Positions 1-5,770 of a stretch of 6,036 nucleotides of DNA are shown here, in pieces; the stretch's first letter is position 1; each line of letters begins with the position of its first letter. The notes beneath the pieces were generated by a model. It was not told the DNA's origin, did not search any database, and saw nothing but the letters and a program-made list of their open reading frames with translations. The stretch is from NCBI GenBank assembly GCA_002254975.1, contig NJEB01000040.1, forward strand, positions 1 to 6,036. Reading direction: 5' to 3'. The stretch comes from Candidatus Hecatellales archaeon ex4484_218 (GTDB taxonomy: Archaea > Thermoproteota > Bathyarchaeia > Hecatellales > Hecatellaceae). The translations under genes and the position numbers were made by a program.

Positions 1-446
1 AAATCCCCATCATCATAATTAGCATAAATATGGATTGAAAGAGCTCCTATTTTTCGCATTTCCTGTTGATTGGTTATGCCTGTTTCAAAATAGTAATCAA
101 CAATTAACCATTTTCCAAAAATCCAATAATCAGCCTCCGTAACAGAATGATAATTGCTATCAAGCTGATGGGTTCTAGTATGCTGAGATTCGCTTCCACT
201 ACCAATAACTATATCACATGAACTTGAGGTATCTATACTTCCCCCTGCTGCTGTTGTTTCCAGCCGTACGGGTGTGTTCATTCTTTCAGCTGTACGTTCT
301 TCAGCATAAGTATTTACTTGGTGGGTCCAAAGCATAACTTGACTAAAAAAGAAAAGTAAAATGGCTATGAAAAATACTGTTCCAACAACCGTACCAATAG
401 CCTTCTTATCATTAAAAATTTTTAGCTTTCCGTTAAGGTGCAACAT
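1..446 (-). CDS. Pilin-like protein with class III signal peptide, partial (3' end beyond the window)
   Basis: An open frame of 148 codons runs from ATG at 446-444 to the window edge without a stop. The start overlaps the last 14 bases of the upstream pilin-like gene, and a G-rich ribosome site (GAGGGGG, 456-450) sits 3 bases before it, suggesting translational coupling. The N-terminus has a short charged leader ending NDKKA (residues 12-16), then a hydrophobic helix at about 17-36 (IGTVVGTVFFIAILLFFF), the layout of an archaeal prepilin processed just before the helix. It lacks the usual Ser-Pro after the cleavage site. The exposed part is polar and Ser/Thr-rich around residues 66-92, then aromatic-rich (ADYWIFGKWLIVDYYF, 105-120) and looks beta-rich. 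I do not recognise this domain; a surface-binding or filament-tip role is only a guess. It is the only gene here with a clear ATG start. Confidence 0.8.
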   Translation of the reverse strand, partial: MLHLNGKLKIFNDKKAIGTVVGTVFFIAILLFFFSQVMLWTHQVNTYAEERTAERMNTPVRLETTAAGGSIDTSSSCDIVIGSGSESQHTRTHQLDSNYHSVTEADYWIFGKWLIVDYYFETGITNQQEMRKIGALSIHIYANYDDGD

Positions 447-906
447 ATTCCCCCTCAATCGAATAAAATCTTTCAGTAACAACCTTTATTTTAACTGGAC
501 GACTGCTCTCCCAATCAACAGCATGAGAATCTTTAATCACTAAAGTTCCATGATTTTTTACGGTAATAGTTTGGTTGGAGGGATTAAACTCAACATTCGT
601 GCATAGGGTATCATTTACATAAACAGAATCTATTACCACATTCAACTCTCCATTATTATATAGTGTAACAGTAATATTCCTAGCATTTAGGTCACTAGGA
701 TTATAAGGGTCATATCTAAACCATACATCCTCTATTACTAGGCTTTCCAGTCTAGCTGAACCTTGCTTCATCTGATAATTTCTAGCAAAATCTACAGTAT
801 AACTAAACAAAGCAGTCATCAAAACAACAATTAAAGCTAACATCAAAATATTACTTGCAACCTCACTTAAACCTTTCCGGTTTTTTAAAAACAATTTAGC
901 TCCCAC
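433..906 (-). CDS. Type IV pilin-like protein with class III signal peptide
   Basis: This 157-residue protein starts at GTG (906-904). Its leader is NRKG (residues 9-12), followed by LSEVAS and a hydrophobic helix to about residue 34. Archaeal prepilin peptidase (PibD/EppA type) would be expected to cut after Gly12. Glu15 replaces the Pro common in archaeal pilins, recalling the conserved Glu near the mature N-terminus of bacterial pilins. The C-terminal part (about 55-157) looks like a small beta-sandwich and has three N-glycosylation sequons (NIT at 77, NDT at 98, NQT at 111). The stretch VTLYNNGELNVVIDSVYVN resembles a stretch of the pilin-like protein at 5120-5557, so the two may be distant paralogues. 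It has its own TATA element about 31 bases upstream and overlaps the next pilin-like gene. Major pilin, minor pilin or pseudopilin cannot be decided from sequence. Confidence 0.85.
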   Translation of the reverse strand: MGAKLFLKNRKGLSEVASNILMLALIVVLMTALFSYTVDFARNYQMKQGSARLESLVIEDVWFRYDPYNPSDLNARNITVTLYNNGELNVVIDSVYVNDTLCTNVEFNPSNQTITVKNHGTLVIKDSHAVDWESSRPVKIKVVTERFYSIEGEYVAP

Positions 907-936
907 GATTCAACACTACCCTAATAGGTTTAAATC

Positions 937-943
937 TATATAA
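937..943 (-). promoter_or_regulatory. TATA box of the pilin-like gene pair
   Basis: On the minus strand this reads TTATATA, in the 61-bp gap between the second platform gene and the pilin-like gene. Archaeal transcription usually begins about 25 bases after the TATA centre, near 912-916, which leaves a leader of under 10 bases before the GTG at 906. It would let the pilins be transcribed independently of, and possibly more strongly than, the ATPase/platform genes upstream. Confidence 0.5.
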
Positions 944-967
944 GGATTAACCAAAAACAAACATACA

Positions 968-1843
968 CTACCATGGTAAAAAGTATCTAAAAACAAAGTA
1001 GCCTATAACAAGCATAATAAGTGAATGTTTTAAACCAGAAAGCATTCTACCCTCACTCATTTTTCCAGCAACTAAACCACTAAAAACAGCTTGAATAACC
1101 ATCATATGGAAAAAAACTCTTGAAAGTTCAGCTGGACTAATTTGGATAGGAACAAGTTCACCAACTTGGATGGTTGTTAAAGGTATAAAAAAAGATTTCA
1201 TCAAAACAACGATTATAAATATAAAAACAAAAAAACCCATGTAAATAATTACAAGATAAGCTTTCATCTCCCTATACCTTTCCTCCTCAATCTCAAACAT
1301 TTCATTGATAAATTCAGCTGTAGCTTTTAAAGCAGCCTTAATATCTCCACCAGCCAAACTAGCCTCATTAACCAAAACAGAAAATCTTCTAGCATTTAAG
1401 GTTCCAATTCTTTCAGCAAATCTTGCCAAAGCTTCTTCAAACGGTAAACCCCAACTCATTTGAGCAACCAACTTTTTAACCTCTCGTGTAAGCGGGCCAA
1501 GCTTAAGTTTAGCAGCCTCCTCCAAAGCTCTAGGCAAAGTCATCCCAACTTCTTGAGCATCAGAAATAGCACGAATAAGTCTAGGAATAGCTTTATCCAC
1601 CAAACTAACCCATCTATAATGAATCCAGTCAACAGTCATCGAAGGAACAAGCATCATAAGCATAGAAAAAACAATCATATCATTAGGAGGATAACCATTC
1701 CCCATAAAAACATGGAGCAAAAGAAAAGCAGAACCAGCAGCTAAACTAGCAACACCAACCAAAACCCTAACCTTGTAAGGAATCTTAAAAACCAAAAAAT
1801 TATTCCCCCATTTACCTTGAAGGAATGATAAAATCAAGCCCAA
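968..1843 (-). CDS. T4P/Tad membrane platform protein, TadC/FlaJ-like (T2SSF domain), second copy
   Basis: This 291-residue integral membrane protein has one T2SSF unit. Hydrophobic segments lie at about 26-47, 55-72, 195-220, 240-260 and 270-290. Between the second and third is a cytoplasmic helical domain (about 80-190) with the family-type motif EASLAGGDIKAAL (160-172). FlaJ/PilC/TadC proteins form the inner-membrane platform that receives movement from the ATPase. The TTG start at 1843 overlaps the upstream platform gene by 32 bp and has no ribosome site. An alternative TTG at 1795-1793 (residue 17) lies downstream of that gene's stop and has GGGGG at 1809-1805, 9 bases before it; I consider it at least as likely. 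With the preceding gene it makes a two-gene platform like bacterial TadB plus TadC, rather than one fused protein. Confidence 0.88.
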   Translation of the reverse strand: MGLILSFLQGKWGNNFLVFKIPYKVRVLVGVASLAAGSAFLLLHVFMGNGYPPNDMIVFSMLMMLVPSMTVDWIHYRWVSLVDKAIPRLIRAISDAQEVGMTLPRALEEAAKLKLGPLTREVKKLVAQMSWGLPFEEALARFAERIGTLNARRFSVLVNEASLAGGDIKAALKATAEFINEMFEIEEERYREMKAYLVIIYMGFFVFIFIIVVLMKSFFIPLTTIQVGELVPIQISPAELSRVFFHMMVIQAVFSGLVAGKMSEGRMLSGLKHSLIMLVIGYFVFRYFLPW

Positions 1844-2705
1844 TTAAGACAATCAAAGTAATTACAGGTAAACCTAGATAGGTTAAAATGTACAGTAGAT
1901 TTGTAGCTGTAAGACCAAAAAAGGAGCCACCACCCAAAAAGGCTAGAATAGAAAGCATAATAATAAGCATTAAAGGACCTGCAATCAAGATTGTAATGTA
2001 GGCTTCAGCCATAAAACCTAAAGTATTCAAAAAATCTCTTAATCTTCTTCTTCTTTCCCTCATATGGTATAAAGCAACTTCCCTCAAATATTCAGCTAAA
2101 TCTCCACCTGAATGAGCATTAGAAATTATACCTTCAAGTAGGTTAGCAAAATCTTTTGAGGGAGACCTTTCAGCTCCATGTCTTAAAGCATCAAGCACAT
2201 CAACTCCAAGAAGGTCCATATCCCGAATAATTGTTCTAGCTTCCCTACCAACACCAAACTCTCTTTCAGTTTTAGCTAAAGAACGAAAAATTTTTTCAGG
2301 TGTAACCCCTGCACCAGCTAAAATAGACATACAACTAGCAATAAAAGGAAGATTAGCTTCAATTCTACTTTTTCTTGTTGAAGCAACAAAAGATGGATAA
2401 AAATAAATGAAGGAAAATGAAACAAGAAAAGCAAGTAAACCTAAACCAAAACTAAAAATTAAAGATACAAAAAGAGGAAGTTCTAAAAAAAATGAAAAAG
2501 TAAAAAACACCAAACCAAATGATACTAAACCAACAATAGTTGAAATAAGAAACATTGCACCAACATAAGCTCTAAAACTAACCTTAACCCCACTTTTAGC
2601 TAAAGTAAGTTGAAGGTCAGAAAATTTTGAAAGGATAAATGGCCGATTTCTTATAAGCCTATAACCCACAAAAAAGAATTTTTCTTTTATCCCCACCCAG
2701 ACCAC
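1812..2705 (-). CDS. T4P/Tad membrane platform protein, TadB/FlaJ-like (T2SSF domain), first copy
   Basis: This is a 297-residue membrane protein with one T2SSF domain. Hydrophobic segments fall at about 46-72, 76-104, 230-257 and 268-292. The cytoplasmic helical domain (about 112-228) contains the family-type signature SNAHSGGDLAEYLREVA (195-211) followed by an Arg-rich stretch (RERRRRLRD, 216-224). The N-terminal 45 residues are basic and cytosolic. GTG (2705-2703) lies 2 bases after the ATPase stop, so the two are surely co-transcribed; a second GTG at codon 4 is an alternative start. It shares only the fold-level pattern and the GGD motif with the following platform gene, which suggests an old duplication with specialisation into two subunits. 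It should sit in the cytoplasmic membrane and bind the ATPase ring. Confidence 0.9.
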   Translation of the reverse strand: MVWVGIKEKFFFVGYRLIRNRPFILSKFSDLQLTLAKSGVKVSFRAYVGAMFLISTIVGLVSFGLVFFTFSFFLELPLFVSLIFSFGLGLLAFLVSFSFIYFYPSFVASTRKSRIEANLPFIASCMSILAGAGVTPEKIFRSLAKTEREFGVGREARTIIRDMDLLGVDVLDALRHGAERSPSKDFANLLEGIISNAHSGGDLAEYLREVALYHMRERRRRLRDFLNTLGFMAEAYITILIAGPLMLIIMLSILAFLGGGSFFGLTATNLLYILTYLGLPVITLIVLIGLDFIIPSR

Positions 2706-2707
2706 CG

Positions 2708-4252
2708 CTAAGATTCCATCCTAAGCCTTCTATAAACAAGCTCAGGATTTTCATAGTACTCTTTAATAATCGTGGAAACACTATAATAATCCCGTATATC
2801 CTTTTTAGCCATCAACTCCAAAATCTCTTTTCTTCTATTTAACTCTCTTCGAACATCCTCCATGGATAAACCACTACGTCTAGCTATTCTTTCAATAAGA
2901 TAACTTCTACCACCATAGATAAAACTATCAGTTTTAGGGTCCCATCTATAAACCTCATTAGTTATTATTTCTTTAGACCTTGGGTCTAAACCTACAATCT
3001 CACTAACCATAACAACCCTCCTAACAGGTGTTCCATTCATTTCTGTTCTTCGAATTAAAACCATCAAATCTAAACCTGCAATCAAAGTTCTAGGAACATT
3101 CATAGGTTCAGATTCTAAACGGTAAACAGCAGAATCTATAGATTCAGCATGAAGAGTTGACATTCCAAGATGCCCTGTTGCCATAGCTTGGAAAAGTGTA
3201 TAAGCTTCCTCACCCCTAATCTCACCAACAATAATATAATCGGGTCTTTGTCTAAGAGAAGCCTTTAACAAGTCAAAAAGAGAGATAGCTGTTTTCTCTG
3301 AACCTAAACCTACACCCGTCCTTGTTACAGCTGGAATCCAATTTTCATGAGGAAGGTTAAGTTCAGCAGTATCCTCTATGGATACAATTTTTAGGTCAGG
3401 TTCAATAAACATAGATAAACAGTTAAGAAGAGTTGTTTTTCCTGCAGCAATCCCACCAATAACCATTACTGAAGCTCTATTCTCGATAACATACCATAAA
3501 TAAGCAAAAACTTCTGGTGAAACAGTGTTAAACTTAATTAGGTCAATGATTGTTAAAGGGTCTTCACGGAATTTTCTGATGGTGAAAGTTGAACCATGCC
3601 TCGTAACCTCCCTACTTAAAGTTAACTGAATTCTACTTCCATCCGGTAAGGTTGCATCCAACATAGGTTGAGCAATCGAAATATGTCTTCCAGCCAAATA
3701 AGCTAATCTAACAACAAAAGAATCCAGTTCTTCCTCTGTTTCAAAAACTATGTTTGTAGGTATGGATTCATATTTACGATGCCAAACATAAATTGGAATT
3801 TTAACTCCATCACAACTTATATCCTCAACAAATTGGTCACGCATTAAAGGGTCAATTTTACCATAACCTATAAAATCTCGTTGAACATAATACCAAAGTT
3901 TTGTTAAACTTTCCTTTTCAACAGGAACCTTATAAGCCTTAATTACCTCCCTAAACTTTTTTAGAAGATATTTTTTAGCTTCCCCTCTTGTTTTTAATTC
4001 TTTAAGATTAATATCCATTTCTTCAGTAAGAAACTCTGCAATTTCTTTAAGAATCTTTTTTTCTTCATCTGTTAAAGTTGGTTCTTCAACATGATAATAA
4101 ATTCTTTGAGTTACAGGATTTTTTAGGATAAGAATGTAAGAGTAAGGTTCAATGATCGGATAAGCATCCACAGTAATATATTGGGGAGTTATTTTTTCCT
4201 CTGGTTTTGCTTCAACAGTTACAGTTTCCTTACTACCTTTTTCAGACAACAA
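2708..4252 (-). CDS. Type II/IV secretion system ATPase (TadA/FlaI/VirB11-like), pilus assembly motor
   Basis: This 514-residue protein is a hexameric-type secretion ATPase that would power pilus assembly from the cytoplasmic face. The N-terminal domain covers about 1-240. The core motifs are complete: Walker A GGIAAGKTT (266-274), Asp box SIEDTAEL (291-298), Walker B DYIIVGEIRGEE (338-349) and His box GHLGMSTLHAES (360-371). The C-terminal helical tail (about 450-514), with RRELNRRKEILELM and EYYENPELVYRRL, is of the kind seen in archaeal FlaI/TadA relatives. The start is TTG at 4252-4250 (a second TTG follows); an in-frame stop at 4263-4261 blocks extension and the first internal Met is residue 79. 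The C-terminus abuts the first platform gene, the usual ATPase-platform order. An ATPase of an archaellum is less likely because no archaellin or other archaellum genes are nearby. Confidence 0.95.
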   Translation of the reverse strand: MLSEKGSKETVTVEAKPEEKITPQYITVDAYPIIEPYSYILILKNPVTQRIYYHVEEPTLTDEEKKILKEIAEFLTEEMDINLKELKTRGEAKKYLLKKFREVIKAYKVPVEKESLTKLWYYVQRDFIGYGKIDPLMRDQFVEDISCDGVKIPIYVWHRKYESIPTNIVFETEEELDSFVVRLAYLAGRHISIAQPMLDATLPDGSRIQLTLSREVTRHGSTFTIRKFREDPLTIIDLIKFNTVSPEVFAYLWYVIENRASVMVIGGIAAGKTTLLNCLSMFIEPDLKIVSIEDTAELNLPHENWIPAVTRTGVGLGSEKTAISLFDLLKASLRQRPDYIIVGEIRGEEAYTLFQAMATGHLGMSTLHAESIDSAVYRLESEPMNVPRTLIAGLDLMVLIRRTEMNGTPVRRVVMVSEIVGLDPRSKEIITNEVYRWDPKTDSFIYGGRSYLIERIARRSGLSMEDVRRELNRRKEILELMAKKDIRDYYSVSTIIKEYYENPELVYRRLRMES

Positions 4253-4300
4253 ACATTCCCTTTACCAGTATTCCGCATATTTACTTTATTTGTGGGGTTC

Positions 4301-4307
4301 TAATATA
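4301..4307 (-). promoter_or_regulatory. Possible TATA box for the ATPase/platform operon
   Basis: On the minus strand this reads TATATTA within AAGTATATTAG, in the 149-bp divergent intergenic region. It would place the transcript start near 4279 and give a leader of roughly 27 bases before the TTG at 4252. A closer AT-rich stretch (AAATAAAGTAAATATG, about 4291-4276) could serve instead and would give a nearly leaderless mRNA. The base composition makes chance matches likely. Confidence 0.3.
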
Positions 4308-4371
4308 CTTTTGCTTTGATAATATTTCATCCTCTTTTAAGCTTATGCTATAGAAAAAATAAAATAATTAC

Positions 4372-4380
4372 ACATATTAA
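4372..4380 (+). promoter_or_regulatory. Possible TATA box for the KaiC/FlaH-like gene
   Basis: ACATATTAA is centred about 26 bases before the TTG at 4402. At normal archaeal spacing the transcript would begin on or next to the start codon, so the mRNA would be leaderless. That agrees with the absence of a ribosome-binding sequence in front of this TTG. The region is AT-rich, so this is a moderate-strength guess. Confidence 0.4.
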
Positions 4381-4401
4381 TGTCTATTTGTGTGAAAAAT
4401 C

Positions 4402-5061
4402 TTGGTTAAACTTCTCAAAACTGGTATAGCTGGATTTGATGAGTTTGTAGGAGGAGGATTGCCTGAAGGTAACACCATTCTTCTTTTGGGTGAAGCTGGA
4501 ATAGGTAATCTAACCTTTGCATGCCATATAGCCTACAACCGAGTTTTAGAAGGTAAACCGGTAACTTATGTTTTGGTTGGAAAATCTATTGTTGAGGTTG
4601 AAAGGGAGCTTGAAGCTTTTAATTGGAAAATTCAACAATATGTGGATAAAGGTTTATGGAAATTTTTAGAAAAATTTGATGATATAGAAAAGTTTACTGT
4701 TTTGGTTGAAGAAATGGAGGAAGGTAGCTGGTTAATATTTGATTCCCTATCAGATATTCTTTTAGTTGAAAAACCTACAAAAGTTGCAGAGTTTTTGAAA
4801 AAGCTTAGTTTGTATGCGAAAAAGTTTGGAGGAATACATTTTTTTGTTTTAGATAAGGGTATGTTTAAACCTCGAGTTGAAGCCTTAATTCAACATTTTG
4901 TTGATGGGGTTATTGTTTTTGATTTTGAAGTTAGAGGAATGGCTGCAATCAGATATTTTGTAGTTAAAAAAATGGTTGGAAAAGTTATTCCTCAAGACTT
5001 AATTGTTTTTAGCATGAATGAAAATGGGATCATCATAGAAACAGCCACACGAATAACCTAA
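4402..5061 (+). CDS. KaiC/FlaH-like RecA-superfamily protein with degenerate ATPase motifs
   Basis: This 219-residue protein has a KaiC-like N-terminus (TGIAGFDEFVGGGLPEGN, 7-24), a P-loop position at 30-38 and a Walker B strand WLIFDSLSD (110-118, Asp114). The P-loop reads GEAGIGNLT, so the Lys and following Thr/Ser of GKT/S are replaced by Asn36 and Leu37. After the second core strand (GKPVTYV, 51-57) KaiC relatives usually have a catalytic Glu pair; here it reads GKS (60-62). Family knowledge: single-domain KaiC proteins include ArlH/FlaH, which binds ATP and docks on the archaellum ATPase. I infer a non-hydrolysing scaffold or regulator, possibly of the divergent pilus ATPase. An in-frame stop at 4393-4395 lies just upstream, so TTG at 4402 is the only usual start. 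A pilin-like gene follows after 58 bp. A role unrelated to pili is possible. Confidence 0.88.
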   Translation: MVKLLKTGIAGFDEFVGGGLPEGNTILLLGEAGIGNLTFACHIAYNRVLEGKPVTYVLVGKSIVEVERELEAFNWKIQQYVDKGLWKFLEKFDDIEKFTVLVEEMEEGSWLIFDSLSDILLVEKPTKVAEFLKKLSLYAKKFGGIHFFVLDKGMFKPRVEALIQHFVDGVIVFDFEVRGMAAIRYFVVKKMVGKVIPQDLIVFSMNENGIIIETATRIT

Positions 5062-5119
5062 ATCTTTAAATTTTGGGATTTCTACAATTGAAGATACAAT
5101 TTATTGGACGGATTAATGG

Positions 5120-5557
5120 TTGGAGTTTTTAAAGGATAGAAAAGCTGTATCCCCGGTTATCGTCACAATATTAACGGTAATTATTGCCATAAGTGCTTCA
5201 TTTATAACCTATCTTTGGACAATAAATTTTGTTAAATCAACCATAGCCAAAGCTGAACATCAAATTTTAATTCAAAGTGTTGAATTTTCAAATGAAGATG
5301 GAAATAAAACAGTAAGATTGTATGTTCAAAATGTGGGTAAGGGAAAATTAAACATTGTAAGTGTTTTTATTAATGGAACACTCTATGCAGGTAATGTTTT
5401 AACTAACGGAGAACATACAGCTCTTCCTTATACATTAGACGAAGGAAAAACATGTTGCATAAGCGTAAAGTTTGAATGGATGGTTGGTCAACAATACAAG
5501 TTTAAAGTTGTTTGCGCAGATGGAACTTTAAATGAAAAAACTTTAACAGCAAAATAA
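5120..5557 (+). CDS. Type IV pilin-like protein (archaeal class III signal peptide)
   Basis: This 145-residue protein has the clearest archaeal pilin N-terminus in the window: KDRKA (residues 5-9), then VSPVIVTILTV and a hydrophobic helix to about residue 34. RKA-VSPVI is the common archaeal pilin pattern, processed by a PibD-type peptidase next to the Ala. The remainder (about 45-145) looks like a beta-sandwich with two sequons (NKT at 62, NGT at 85) and three Cys (112, 113, 132) that could form one disulphide. Its VRLYVQNVGKGKLNIVSVF stretch resembles the pilin-like protein at 433-906. The start must be TTG (5120-5122), since TAA lies two codons upstream; the nearby ATG at 5116 is out of frame. 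It lies 58 bp after the KaiC-like gene, perhaps with its own promoter around TTTAAATTTT (5065-5074). A hairpin follows its stop. Confidence 0.88.
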   Translation: MEFLKDRKAVSPVIVTILTVIIAISASFITYLWTINFVKSTIAKAEHQILIQSVEFSNEDGNKTVRLYVQNVGKGKLNIVSVFINGTLYAGNVLTNGEHTALPYTLDEGKTCCISVKFEWMVGQQYKFKVVCADGTLNEKTLTAK

Positions 5558-5561
5558 CAAA

Positions 5562-5595
5562 AAATTTACAATTTTTCTAAAAAATTGGAAAATTT
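5562..5595 (+). terminator. AT-rich hairpin after the pilin-like gene, possible terminator or mRNA 3' end
   Basis: CAATTTTT (5569-5576) and AAAAATTG (5580-5587) form a perfect 8-bp stem around a 3-base loop. AAATTT at 5562-5567 and 5590-5595 can extend it by 6 bp with small bulges. It begins 5 bases after the pilin stop. Archaeal termination depends mainly on T-runs, and the TTTTT here lies within the stem, so it may instead protect the 3' end. AT-only stems also arise by chance in such DNA. Confidence 0.4.
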
Positions 5596-5752
5596 AAGAT
5601 ATAATCTACAACATCAACAATGACAAAAACATTTGGTTAAAAGTTTAGTTTTAGGATGATTAAACGTTAAAAATTGACCTTAAGATTTAAAGGTTTAATT
5701 CAACTAAATATTAAATCAAAAGTTAAAATTTAGAGTATTTAAATAAAAATGT
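5596..5752 (+). promoter_or_regulatory. AT-rich upstream region of the surface-protein gene
   Basis: No open frame of note lies here. The stretch has three related elements beginning GTTAAAA: GTTAAAAGTTTAG (5636-5648), GTTAAAAATTGAC (starting 5666) and GTTAAAATTTAGAG (starting 5722). An inverted pair, ATTAAAC (5659-5665) and GTTTAAT (5693-5699), lies between them. TATA-like sequences occur at 5703-5715 and 5736-5745. The region must hold the promoter of the surface-protein gene; whether the repeats bind a regulator is unknown and low base complexity may explain them. Confidence 0.35.
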
Positions 5753-5760
5753 GGAGAAGG
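5753..5760 (+). promoter_or_regulatory. Ribosome-binding site of the secreted S-layer-like gene
   Basis: GGAGAAGG lies 10 bases before the TTG at 5771-5773 and is the strongest Shine-Dalgarno-like sequence on the plus strand here. It decides the start of this gene: an in-frame stop at 5744-5746 lies upstream and no in-frame ATG lies between. It implies a leadered mRNA, which favours a TATA element near ACTAAATATTAAA (5703-5715) over the closer TATTTAAATA (5736-5745). Confidence 0.6.
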
Positions 5761-5770
5761 GAAAAATAAA

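Noticed and set aside
361..543. 60-codon plus-strand open frame starting ATG
   Set aside because: It lies antisense across two pilin-like genes, its translation is low in complexity with no domain, and both minus-strand frames have clear signal peptides.
1460..1744. 94-codon plus-strand open frame
   Set aside because: It is antisense to the T2SSF domain of the second platform gene, with a Ser/Asn/His-rich translation typical of a shadow frame.
968..4252. Archaellum (arl/fla) operon
   Set aside because: The ATPase and platform fit the superfamily, but there are two platform genes, no archaellin and no ArlF/G/X-like gene, and the KaiC-like protein is divergent rather than in the operon.
4253..4401. 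Small RNA or tRNA gene in the divergent spacer
   Set aside because: No cloverleaf, no conserved tRNA box and no stable GC-containing stem is visible; promoters explain the region.
4496..4525. Degenerate Walker A as a sequencing error
   Set aside because: Changing the Asn-Leu codons (AAT CTA) back to a Lys-Thr pair would need more than one base change, the frame is intact, and a second catalytic site is also lost.
5749..5769. Mini-ORF ATG TGG AGA AGG GAA AAA TAA as a leader peptide gene
   Set aside because: It has only six codons and contains the ribosome site of the next gene. It is used only as part of the start-codon observation, not called as a gene.
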